64,000 bases of DNA from Gentiana macrophylla (taxonomy: Eukaryota > Streptophyta > Magnoliopsida > Gentianales > Gentianaceae), in the NCBI GenBank assembly GCA_026214975.1, contig CM047815.1, forward strand, positions 79,575,299 to 79,639,298. The letters run 5' to 3'. Below, piece by piece: positions 43,887 through 55,184 of the stretch. The notes beneath the pieces were generated by a model. That model saw only the letters and a list, made by a program, of their open reading frames with translations, did not search any database and had not been told where the DNA came from. A program made the position numbers and the translations under genes. Numbering within the stretch: position 1 is the stretch's first letter; every line of letters starts with the position of its first letter.

Positions 43887-44465
43887 ATTTCTCCATTTTT
43901 AGTGATGATGGCAATACCCTTACTTACAGCAAAGCAAAAAGATAAAAGACAAATAAAAAGATTAAGCACACTTGTCATTGGTGAGACACGTTTTAATATC
44001 ACAGCCGGGAGATCTAATACCCCAGGGTTGGGTAGACTCAGGGTCTTGGACTTCACTTGGGACGGTTAGTCCCCTGCCTTTTCAACGGCTGAATGTGTCG
44101 TGGTGCAGACTTCACCATGTGAAATGTCATTGGACTTGTGTGCAACTCATCCCTAGTTTGGTTGAGTTTTACTAGTTGGACTAGTAAAGGAGAGTGTGTC
44201 ATTATACATACTTGGGAGTAAGTAACCCTTGATGCTATTGATGTTACTAATCTTGCCAAGTTATTGTTAATGTTTGTTAAGAACGATACTTCTACCCTTT
44301 ACTGAGTGCTCACCCCCTTTTTATTATTTTATTTTTCCACCCCGAGAATGTGGTATGTCGTAGGTTGAGTTCGGGTTTGCTGAGGTGTGATTCCCAAAGT
44401 CGTCTCTTTTAAATATTTTGTAATTTTGGGGTATAGATTCTTCTCACCCTTTTGTAATAGCTTTA
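43887..44465. other. Internal remnant and LTR-like debris
   Basis: The first about 80 bases belong to the internal end of the SIRE-type element. Further on, TTTACTGAGTGCTCACCCCC (44298-44317) resembles Gypsy (chromovirus) LTR text, but no boundaries could be set. Confidence 0.4.
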
Positions 44466-44788
44466 GGGGATCTCCAATGGGGGTTTGGTTTTTTTTTTTT
44501 TCCAAAGCTTTAAACATAGGTTTTTATTGTTGGAGTGAGGATGAGTGTGCAAAGCTTTAAAGAAAAACTTTGTAGATTTAGAGCTGTTTGAAACATAGAA
44601 AAGCTGCCAACTCTGATTTTTTTTTTTTAAGTTTATGTGTAGTAGAGAAAAAAAAATATGTGACATGCTACAAAGCTTTATAAAAAGTTTATCTGTTGTA
44701 GAGAAAAATATTTATATCAAAAAAGTTTATACATATATGATGCGACATAGTCATAAACCTTTTAAAAGGTTTATGACTGGAGATGCTC
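44466..44788. mobile_element. Tourist-like MITE, 323 bp
   Basis: TTA flanks both sides (44463-44465 and 44789-44791). Ends GGGGATCTCCAATGG and, in reverse, GAGCATCTCCAGTC share GATCTCCA-like text typical of plant PIF/Harbinger MITEs. The interior is A+T-rich with repeated AAAGCTTTA phrases. No reading frame. Confidence 0.7.
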
Positions 44789-44791
44789 TTA

Positions 44792-46590
44792 GTTAGTAGT
44801 ACTCACTGGTTGTAATATTATAGTTGTAACGGTTGAATGGTGCTTCGATTATCGTGCATTAGTTTTGGAATGTCGTTTTAGGTGCAGTTTGTGTTTATTT
44901 TTTTATCGCTTAATAGTCTTTTAGCTTTCCGTCTCTCTCTTATTTTTTTCCGCTTTGTACAATGATATTAATGAGGTCAGGCTGACATGTATAAGTAATT
45001 AATTTTATTTATATACGCGTCAGACATTATTTTCCAGATAAGTACTCGATATCTGAGAACGGGACGTAAAAGAGAGAAATCTAAGGATTTTGGGTTTGCG
45101 TTGGTAGCTATTTCATCGTGCTCTAACGGTGGTAGCTCTTTCCTCATCTAAAAGGGGATGAAAACTACTGAGGAGGGTTTGTTTATACGAGGAAAGTGAT
45201 GGACGTGACCCCCAATAGCATTCTCACCCAATGATCCGTTTTTGCTTGGTTATAGCATCATGACAGTGAAATGGCAGAAGGTTTAATTGCCTTAACTAAA
45301 TAGACAGAAAATGATGGCGTGAAGAGTTTCATTGTGCTAGCTAAACGGAGAGATTTGCATATGGCATGAAGGTAGTGATTGGAAAGTAATCTTATCCAAC
45401 TGCATTTTACTTAGTTAATATATTTATCCCCATTTACCTATCACTTGTTTCTAGGGTGGAATCGAATCGGGACCTGTCCCATAACACTCTTATCTGAATC
45501 ATGATAACATGTTATTTAATACCTTAAACTACACATTTATTTACCCCGAATTATGCTCAAGAGAGGAAAGATAGTCTGAATATTAAGCAAAATACATGTT
45601 AATTGCATAGTGAGTGTTCTTTAGATGATTATTCTCCATTTGCATAATTACCCCGAGGATTTGGTACTGTTCTGCTTTGTTATGCATGTTTTATAGGAGT
45701 ACCATATTTCCGGAGTAGCTAAGGCATGGATCTAGGCTAAAGAAAGTCATGGGGCCGAGTTGAAAGAGTCCATGAAGAGATCTTTCAAAGAAAAGAGCTG
45801 AAGTTGGGCTCGATAGCCCGAGGCCCACCACCGACTTATCGAGTTCTTGGAAGACATGAAATTAACCCTACAACGTTTATTATGTCGACTAGGGTTTATT
45901 TGAGTAATATTCGGCTAAATTATCGTCGCTATAATGTTGGGAGACAATATTTCGACTTGATTTTTAATTGTTGTGGAAGTATTTACGTAAATTAATTCAC
46001 TTATTAATTTAATTACAGTCTCATCAAATATATCTATCTATATAGACATACATCATACACATTCATCTAGATCGTGCCTAGTTATGCATCTATCGTATCA
46101 TATAAAATAAATACAAGCACAAAATAAATAAATGCGTCAAGTAACCGGTATGATCATGGTCTTTTTCTAGGTGCGGTTTCGAATACAAACTGACGAAACC
46201 GCGGGTCACAATCTAAAGACAGCTGCAACCGCCAATAGGATCTTTAATGCTCTATTCTCTAATGGGGTCTTTATTTTCTTCTTTCTTTGGTATTCATCTT
46301 CCGCTCCATTCTTGTGACATCCCAATGGCCAAAACTATTTGAACCATTAGCTAGCCATATGACACAACTAAACAAAATAGTTATTAATCACAACTATGAA
46401 CCATATAGAAACACAAAATACACAAACAAAAACCGGGGACCACCGCATCATGCCAGCAGCCGCCGCCGCCGCCGGCGATCACACGGTGGAGGGGCCGCCG
46501 CCGATCGGCCGAGCACCACCATGGCCGACTCCTTTTTTTTTCTTTTCGTGTATCACTTTTGCGAATAAAAAATCTTTCATCTTTTAATTA
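44792..46590. other. Intergenic, no gene seen
   Basis: No supported gene. A short G+C-rich patch with GCC repeats (46450-46530) gives a spurious alanine/proline frame. The rest is A+T-rich. Confidence 0.5.
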
Positions 46591-46599
46591 CGTGATTTA

Positions 46600-48050
46600 A
46601 ATGATAAAATTACGCGGGAACGCAGCAAAATTCAAAAATATATTTCCTTTGACCAGGATCGACTTCGTTTAAGCAACAAACATATAAAGCTAGTCAATGG
46701 TGGTTACCTTGCTTGATCTAAAAGATCGACGCTTTGACCGTCTAAGAAGAGTAGTGATGCACGAAGCCGCCCAAGTGTTCGGCCTCTACCGGTGATCCAC
46801 ACGAACAGCCTGCCGGAATCCCATCATGGATTGCTACCAGAAAAGCTTAGTTGCTGGACCGACCTTTTCTCTCTCTCAAAACTCTCTCTAGAAACTCTCT
46901 ATTTTTCACAAGAGCTATTAGCTCTTGAAATTGTGATGTACAAAAGAGCTTGACACCCACACTATATTTATAGTGGCGCCATCTAGTAGAGTGGAGAGGA
47001 AGAAAAAACATTTTACTAGTAAAACAAAGAAAATATATTTGATTGATTTATCTCATTAATATTCAATATATTATATTAAATATTTCCAATATATTGTCAA
47101 TATCTTATATTGACTATATTTATCTTATTACCATAAATCCATTTTTCCAAGATCAATTAATATCTAATATTAATATTATGGTAATCTTATTAATTAAATT
47201 GCACAATTCAAATGTATCCAATACAATATGTAAGTGGCGCCCCAAACCCAACTAATTTGGGTTGAGATTTTCTTTAATTAATATAATACTATGATTAATT
47301 AATTTGCAAAATACATATATATCATATATATCCATATTTCGAAATATATGTATCAATATACATATTTAATTAATCAACATAATTAATATATTGTATTTAA
47401 TTTATTCATAATAAATAAATACCACCATATTAATTTACCACTATAACCTTTATAGTCGTGAGATAAAACTTTCCTTATTTGGTTATCAACTATAACCACA
47501 TTTTAATCCGGCTAGATGTTCATGTGTGTGTGACCCGATAGGCTTCGGAATATGTTGGCCGTAGGCACAAAGTTCAAATTATGAAAATGCACTTCATACC
47601 TAACGATCACGGGATATCGTCTAGCAACACACCGTGAGCCCCAATCATCGGAAGAGTCAAATGCAATGACTACTACCTTTCATGTGAAACAGTTACCGTA
47701 TAACTTACAATCCTATCGATGTAATAATCTGGATATCATGCTCTCTCGGAATAACATATTCACTCCCACTTTGCAAAGATTCTCGAGAGCTAGACATTCC
47801 TTATAAGAAGGCCATTTCAGATATTCAATCCCAATCATAGGATACGCGATTCACGGACGACCAAACATGTATACTCCGCATGCTTCAATATCATACCCAA
47901 TCACAACCGCATGATCGCCCCATGGATAGGGGAAATCTCAATAGTGTCAAAGCATGACAATCCACACCGTGATGCCATGAAAACTCCGGTCTTAAGGATA
48001 ATTACACAACCGCCACATAGTGCGACACTTAATGTAAGTGAGTCAGTCTA
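46600..48050 (-). repeat. Probable Copia-type LTR, solo or truncated
   Basis: On the minus strand this carries CACGGTGTGTTGCTAGACG, CCTACGGCCAACATATTCC, a TATA box CCACTATAAATATAG near 46960-46980, and a C/T-rich end ...TTGCTGCGTTCCCGCGTAA near 46610. These phrases look like plant LTR text, and the promoter in the minus orientation supports an LTR. Neither end is exact and no primer-binding site follows. Confidence 0.45.
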
Positions 48051-48059
48051 ACGTACGCA

Positions 48060-48360
48060 TTCTCTAATACACATCCACGTACAGTCCAAGTGTCTCACAC
48101 TTCGATAGGCGAGATCTATCCCTGCCCTTAAAGACAGAGACATCATTGTACTCATCTTGCATAGCCTGCATCTAGGCAGGGTGACTGAGAGCTTCTGACA
48201 CTTTTGTGGGCTCAGGTGAATGAGTGGAAGGATGTGAAGTGGCAAGGTAGGAAAATCCTAGTTTTAGATCTAATTTGCATAGGATGGTGATTGTGGTCTG
48301 AAGGGATATGGGGAGGTTGTGGGGTTGCAGAACCAGAAGAATTTAGAGCAGAAGTAGAGT
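48060..48360 (-). pseudogene. Copia polyprotein fragment (linker before RT)
   Basis: The minus strand encodes PSDHNHHPMQIRSKTRIF, the variable linker before Copia reverse transcriptase, followed in another frame by KVSEALSHPAWMQAMQDEY. It is cut on the right by the Gypsy LTR at 48361. Confidence 0.7.
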
Positions 48361-49384
48361 GTGTGATGAGAGATAAATTTATGATCGTTTTTATGACATT
48401 TCGCCCCATTTCTGATACCATTTTGAGCATTATTGTATCAAATCAAGTAAAAATTACTAAGTTTTATTCAAATGTATAAGTAGTAGTTATTATATAAATT
48501 ATCGTATTTTTATTAGTTTTTGTATCGGTTTAGTAACCGAGTGTCGTGTGTCGGATTTACGTTTGGTATTTTGGTGGTTCATTGCGGGATTATATATTGA
48601 CCAAGATTCCACGTAACGACATGTTTTGAGTCTAAAAGATGTGTTTAGAGGATTAGAAGAAGGTGCCACAAGTTTATAAGTTCAACGGAGCAAATTTTCT
48701 AAGTACTTAAATCGTTACATATTTTCGACAGAGATTTGACCCAGCTTAGAGGCATTTTCAGGGAATGACTTCTTAATGAAAGTTGTAGATCTTCACATAA
48801 GATTTCTAACTCACTTTGAATTACATCAATTGGAGGTCTACAACTCAAGTTATGGTCAATTGACTAATCAATTCGGATTAGTAGAAATCCCGTAAAAGAC
48901 TCGACATACGAATGACTCATCAAAACGACATTTTATGAAGAAGTTTCCTTCATAAAAGTTGTATATCTTCAAGAAATATTTCCAATGGATTTTGAATCAA
49001 GTCAATCGGATTTCTACAACTCAAATGGTGGTCAAGTGGCTAATTGATTTGTATTAAGGAAAATGTCGCAAAACGACGCGTAATGGGAATGACCCATCAA
49101 AAAGGCGTTTTCTGAAGAAGAGTCCTTCATGAAAGTTGAAGAATTTTCCGAGAGCTTAATTTTGACGTTTGAATCATAATTTTTGGAGGTCTACAACTCA
49201 AGATATGAATTTTATAAGTTTTAGAAGGATCTAGAATTATCACCACCGGATCGATCTGGCCCTTTCCCGGATCGATCCGGCACTTCAATTTGGCTATATA
49301 TACAGAGCTTCATGGAACAGAAGCCTGGCCCCTTTTCTTTCTTTTCTCTGTTCTTCCTCTCGTCCCTCTGTTTTTTTATTTTTG

Positions 49385-49426
<42 letters not shown>

Positions 49427-50619
49427 TGATATATATATATATATACACACCCTTCATGTATATATATATATTCTATATATGAATATATATGTGATAGATT
49501 TATCTATATATATATATATAGATCTAGATCTAGATCTTTTCATCTCGTTTCTCTTTTAATTTTCTTTTCGGGGCCCGTATATACATATATATGTCCATGT
49601 ATGTATGTATATATGTTTTTCACATATATAAATAAAATGGTTATAGTATCGTTGTAATGGCGGAATAATTATCGAAGATTGTTGATTTGAAGCTTTGGCA
49701 TGTTAGATCCAGTGAAACGATTCGATTCGATAGTCATAACCGGTAATATATTCTAAAATTGTTATGTTTATTATTTCTATTTCTATTTATATATGATATT
49801 AAACTAAAAATATATCTAGCCAAGATATGAATCTGAATTAGTTAATCTTTTGGTAAAATGAATGATCGACTCGTAATAATGATTAAAATCAATTATGATG
49901 AATCTCTTTCTTCTGCGCTTAATGAAAGCGTTAAAATTGAAAGACTGAGGTAAAATTGGCGAGTGAAAGCGTGACAACGGAACCCGATTTCTACCCGAAG
50001 CGATTTGTCTTGGGAAAGATAAATTTTCTTGACATTTGTACTCGAGATCGTAATAATGTTAAATCATCGAGTTTAATTGAAACTTAAACGGAAAGTTGAA
50101 TCGTCCGGCTTTGACAACCGGAGCCTTTTAAATAAAATTGACCGTTTGTGAGCGGAATGACTCCTTTTATCTAAAGGTAGATTTGTACTCGGGACACATT
50201 CGGAAAAACCGTAATGATTGTGGACCTTGGGTGATGCAATGGACATATGACAATTTCATACGCTTCGTGTGAGGAAGAGTTGTCTAGCTTAGAGTACACC
50301 GTTTCATTTATAATTGACCTCCTTGAAGCAAGGAAAAGATCATCTCATTTATTAACTAAAAGATATATTGATTCTCGAGAGACATAATTCTTGGCTAGAT
50401 TCCAAAAATATATCTATATATTATATTAGTATTTATTTGTTTTATTTTCTGTTTTACTAACATCTAACTCTAACATTACTAACTAATCTAACTGATCTAA
50501 CATAATCTAACCCGAGGAAAATGATAAACCTGCGACTTAGATCGAGTTAATAATAGCTTCTTGGTGTTTAACCCCACTTAAAAGAGTTACCATGTTTTCC
50601 CTAGGTTTAGGCGGTGTCA
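48361..50619 (+). repeat. Left LTR of the Gypsy element
   Basis: Begins TGTGATGAG and ends GTCA before the PBS. It contains an (AT)n microsatellite (about 49386-49450) and a TATA box CTATATATAC (49294-49303) preceded by GGATCGATCCGG. Relative to the right LTR a segment of about 90 bases after TTTTCCC is missing. Confidence 0.85.
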
Positions 50620-50624
50620 GTATT

Positions 50625-50643
50625 TTGGCGCCGTTGCCGGGGA
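50625..50643 (+). other. Primer-binding site of the Gypsy element
   Basis: TGGCGCCGTTGCCGGGGAA follows the left LTR by a few bases. TGGCGCCGTTGCCGGGG is the PBS type of Athila/Tat elements. Confidence 0.85.
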
Positions 50644-51472
50644 AAACGTCGCTAATTTCTTTCTTTGTGTCTAGGGTTACTACTTGTATTAGCTCAAAAT
50701 TCTCGAGGATAAGTCAACACTCTTCTTATCACATTTCTATTTTTATTTTCCGTTGGTATCTACCTTCTTTTAGTTACCAATTTTCTTCTTCTACCAAATT
50801 CGAGTTATTTTCTATTTTCGATAGTAGAAAGTAAAGCGTAGTAATAAAATGAGGATAAGTCAATACATTTCTCAATCTCATTTGTATTTTTATTTTCATT
50901 GGTACCGCCTATTTGGTAAGATATCAATTTTTTTATAAAAATACTCGATAAATACCGAGTGGCTTGGTAATTACCGAGAGAGAGAAAAAAAAAAAAAACT
51001 ACTCGGTAAATATCGAGTGGATTCGGTAATTACCGAGGAAAAAAAAAAAAGAGATGTGGTTTTTTATCGATTTTGTGTTATTTTCTATTCGATATTTTCT
51101 ATTCCACAAGAATTGTCAAATCGAGTTACGAAAATGGCGAAACCGTTGGTAAAACACTGAACATGCGGATTGCTCATGCTCGAGGTATGGCCAAAACCTT
51201 AATCGAATTTACCTCAACCTAATAACGAATCGAGAATAATAGAAATAATCGAATCGGAATAAGCATAATCGTAATAATCGAAACCCATTTAACCCGAGAC
51301 CTATATATGATCGGACCGTAAGAAGGTACCAGATTAATAATCCAATTCGTTTACCCAATAAAGGAGCAAATAATTTGAAATAAAATCTCATCTTTTGGTT
51401 TAATTGACACAAGAGCCCAATTTCTAGAGAAGATGATGAGGATCCATATCATCACCTCTATCTTTTGAAGAA

Positions 51473-52546
51473 TTGTGTAATCTGACCAAAAGTCATGGTG
51501 CTCATCGGAAATTAACGAGGATGTCTTTGTTTCCTTTTTTCTTTAAAAGGAAGAGCACGAGATTGGTTTCATCACTTCCACATCATTCATTGACTAGTTG
51601 GGAGGAGATTCAATCCGAGTTCTTAAAGCAATATTTTACTCCTGGTAGAAAATTGGAATTAATAGTCGAAATTGCCAACTTTAAACAAGGATCTGAAGAA
51701 ATGCTTGGGAATGCTTGGGAAAGATTTAAAAAATTATTAAGAGCTTGTCCCGATCATGGTTATTCCTTAGAAATGCAAATCCAACTTTTCTGTCGTAAAT
51801 TAAGGAAATACTCACGTGCAGATGTAGATCATGCATGTGGTGGTTCGTTAATGATGAGTGAAGCTCAAATAGTTTACGATGCTATAGAACAGATTTCCAA
51901 AAATAACAGAATGTGGGAAACCGGTTCTAGCACAAGAAAAGTAGCCTTTGCAGGAGAATGTACATCGAATGCAGAAGTTCTTGCACACTTGGAGAATTTG
52001 AGTAGGAAATTTGACGGCTTATTAGCCAGTGAAAATGTAAACTCAGAAAATATCATACCAAATGACTACTCAAATCATGATAATGTGTCATTAGGGATGG
52101 AAGAACCAGAAGGCTATTCAAGGGAAAAGGTGAGTTTTTTACAGCATAGGAATTTGAACAATGCATATTCAAACTCGTTTAATGCTTTTAGAAGAGATCA
52201 CCCTACTTTTCATTGGTCTGAAACCCCTAGTAAGCAAGGACAACCACCGTATCCAGTTCAATACGAAAATCCATATAATAATCAAGTTTATCAAGGAGAT
52301 ACCTCGAATCAGAACCTACAATCATTACCTAGACCATATCCACAACATACCACTCAAAGCATACCAGTCACCCAAAGTTCAACTCAACCTGAAGGAGTTG
52401 ATAAATGGGAGAAATTAATCGAAAATCTGATGGGTATGATGTCAACTCAAGCTCAAAATATGGAAAACATGATGACTTCTATAGGTACAGTCACTAAGGA
52501 TATGAGTACGTTGAAAACATCTATAAGTGGACATGATACCGAATGA
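51473..52546 (+). pseudogene. Gypsy/Athila-type gag
   Basis: A retrotrans_gag domain: SLFPFFFKRKSTRLVSSLPH, SWEEIQSEFLKQYFTPGRK, AWERFKKLLRACPDHGYS and IQLFCRKLRKYSRADVDHAC, with VYDAIEQISKNNRMW at its end. The upstream part (DDEDPYHHLYLLKNC) is in another frame, and no ATG starts this frame before 51521, so it is broken at the 5' side. A Gln/Asn/Pro-rich tail follows. Gag forms the virus-like particle; this copy would need repair or help from other elements. Confidence 0.8.
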
Positions 52547-52717
52547 GAATTGTAGAAGCTTCATTACGGAATTTGGAATATCATTTGAGTAGAGAAGAGG
52601 GCGTAAAAGCAGAAAACCTCCGGAGAGCCGCCAAGTAATACCGAAAGAAACCCGGGAGAGGTAAATGCTGTTATTACTAGAAGTAGAAGAATCTGTGGAA
52701 GTAATGGATTAGAAAAC

Positions 52718-53435
52718 ATGAGAAATAATGAAGTAGATGATGATTTAGATGGTAAATATAAGAAGAATATGGAATCTAAAGGGCCAATTCAAACCAAACC
52801 TTATCCGGCTCAATCCAAATTCATCTCGGTTCAACCTGGAAGGGCAACACCATATCCAGTGCATATTTTGAAGAAAAAGGTACTGAATGATGACACACGA
52901 TGTCCTCAAAAGGCACAATCATTCAAGGAAGCTTTACCATCTTCATCTAACGATAAGGGTAAGGGAGGTATTCATTCTAACCCATCGATCTTGAATTACT
53001 CCCCCATTCCCGAGAAATGAAATGAAAAAGATGAAGTTGGATAATAAGTATGCATGTTTTCTTGACACTTTTCGGCACTTAACTATTAATACCCCTTTCA
53101 TCGATGTTTGTAAGGGAGAGTTTAGTTTAGGAGTTAATCATGAGAGCGTTATCTTCAACATTTACAATTCATTGAAATATCCATACATTACACTAGAATC
53201 TAGTTCTTGTGTAGACACTTTGTGTTCCCTTGTTGTGGATCGTACTAACACGCAGGTAACTGAAGAAGATGACTCCAGTAATAATGTGAAGGCTCGTAAA
53301 CCCAAAGCTCGAAAATCAAAGGAAAAGGTCAAGAACCGTTGGATTCGACGGCATTTGTCTAACATATGTTGGAAAGCAGTATTGATAAAAAAGAAGGATG
53401 CGGTGCGTGAGGATGACCCACCACCAGTGCCTTAA
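52718..53435 (+). pseudogene. Protease-deleted remnant of Gypsy polyprotein
   Basis: The first frame (52718-53020) ends LNYSPIPEK-stop and the next (53022-53435) begins KKMKLDNKYACFLDTF. The latter joins RHLTINTPF, typical of the region before the aspartic protease, directly to IDVCKGEFSLGVNHESVIFN, typical of the region after it. The protease core is missing and nothing of reverse transcriptase follows, ending RWIRRHLSNICWK then DPPPVP-stop. Confidence 0.7.
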
Positions 53436-55184
53436 AAACTGAAGCACGGTAAAGTCTGGCTATAGACTATAAATGTAGTCAATGACGGGTACTATCCTTC
53501 CTTTTTACTCCTTAAGCATTTATTTTTAGTGGATTATGTGCTTAATTGCTACATGCTTTGGTGAGTAATTGTTAGAAGTATCCCATTTTGTTTAGTATAT
53601 TATATTAGTTAATCATTATCATTTTGGTCGAGCTTAACGACGTTAACCAAAAAGCGCTACCGGAGGCGACCCGTAAAAATGTTAAATATAATAATTACTC
53701 ATACTTTGGATGATACTTTGCTAATACTTAGGATTGATTTTCATTTTGTTTCACCAAGTCTTAGGATGAATGTTTGAATGTCATTATAACGGGAATGATT
53801 AGGTGGTTATCCGAAAATCCTGATGGAGAAAAAAAAGATAAAATTCAAATGCATCATTTCTTAGACTTAGGTTGTTAGAACAATTTGAAATAACCTCGAG
53901 GATCCGGGTATAAAAGACTCAGAGTTAATACTTTGCCATACATTTTATATCATGATCTAGTCTGTTTTAAATTTCAAATAATGTGTGACATGTATTAGTT
54001 CACATACTATGGAAGTGAGGAGGTCATAACTTTAACCCACCCACCCACCCTTTGATATCATCCAAGATTTGTTTTGACTTGTTTTAGTACACCATTGCTT
54101 TCCCAACCTCTCTTATTTACACTCACTTTACATTGGGGACAATGTAAGTTCGTTAGTAGGGGGTAGAGTCGTTGTTGGTCTAGCAATGGCATTAATGCTT
54201 ATTTTATATCAATAAATCTCTTAGTTTTCGATTTTTTTCGAGCATTATTTAGTTGATTAAAATAAACTGTATAAGGTATATATTTCATGGATTTGAAGAT
54301 ATAATGATCAATTTGGATGTGTATAACCAATGTGAACCGTAAGTGCATTGTAATTCCAAATATATTTGTGTAACATGAATTCATTGTTCACGTAAGCCTT
54401 TGATATTGAAGCGGAAAATTTTAAACTGTATCCATTCAGTATCCTAGTGGTTATTCTAGATAATACTTGATAACTTAGTACCTAACTTTTGAGCGTGTAA
54501 TTGTGAATATATCCGAAGGTTTGAGTGTGATAGAAAGGATATAAGTTAAGTTTATGAAAAAAATATATATATAAAAAAATAATAAAAAATAAAAAATAAA
54601 AATAAAGATGAACTATATATATGTCGGTTGTAGCTACCAATGATTTGAGTGCGATGAGGCGTTATCACTAAAGCGTCCTATATCACTATGAGGTTTAAAA
54701 GCTCCATTGCTCGATGATAGTAGTCAAACTAGGGTGTTATCACGAAGCGTCCTATTCTTTGGGAATGAAGGCATATGCTACAAATGAAAAAATAAAAAAA
54801 AATGGAAATATGGTTGAAAACTTATTTATCTTCTGACTATCCCCAGTATAAACTGAATGATATGCTTTAGGGATTATCCTAATAAGTACACGGAAGGACT
54901 TTGTGTGGAAACATTACTGCTATACCTAGGAAAATCATTAGGACTGTCTGAATGGATATTTGTGTGTTTTGCTTGATTTATTCAAGAGAGGATAGTGGAA
55001 ATTGAAAAGGCTTGTCACACACACACTCTGTTATACATATATATTGAGGTTAAAGCCTGGTTGTAATTCTAACGGTTGCAACATCTGGTTGTTTCTTATA
55101 CCTTCTATCTTCATAAATTTATCTCTTATTCATTTTGTTTTATCGCTTGTTTTGATCGAGGGCGACCAAAAGCTAAGTAGGGGT
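53436..55184 (+). other. Gypsy 3' non-coding internal region
   Basis: Contains the conserved GTCGAGCTTAACGACGTTAA near 53628-53647, T-rich text around 54050-54180 (CACATTGGGGACAATG, 54129-54145), A+T-rich stretches and ends in the purine tract AAAGCTAAGTAGGGGT (55169-55184) next to the right LTR. Confidence 0.7.

Noticed and set aside
46396..46587. Alanine/proline-rich frame at the GCC patch
   Set aside because: Simple-sequence artefact of GCC repeats; no domain and no conserved start context.
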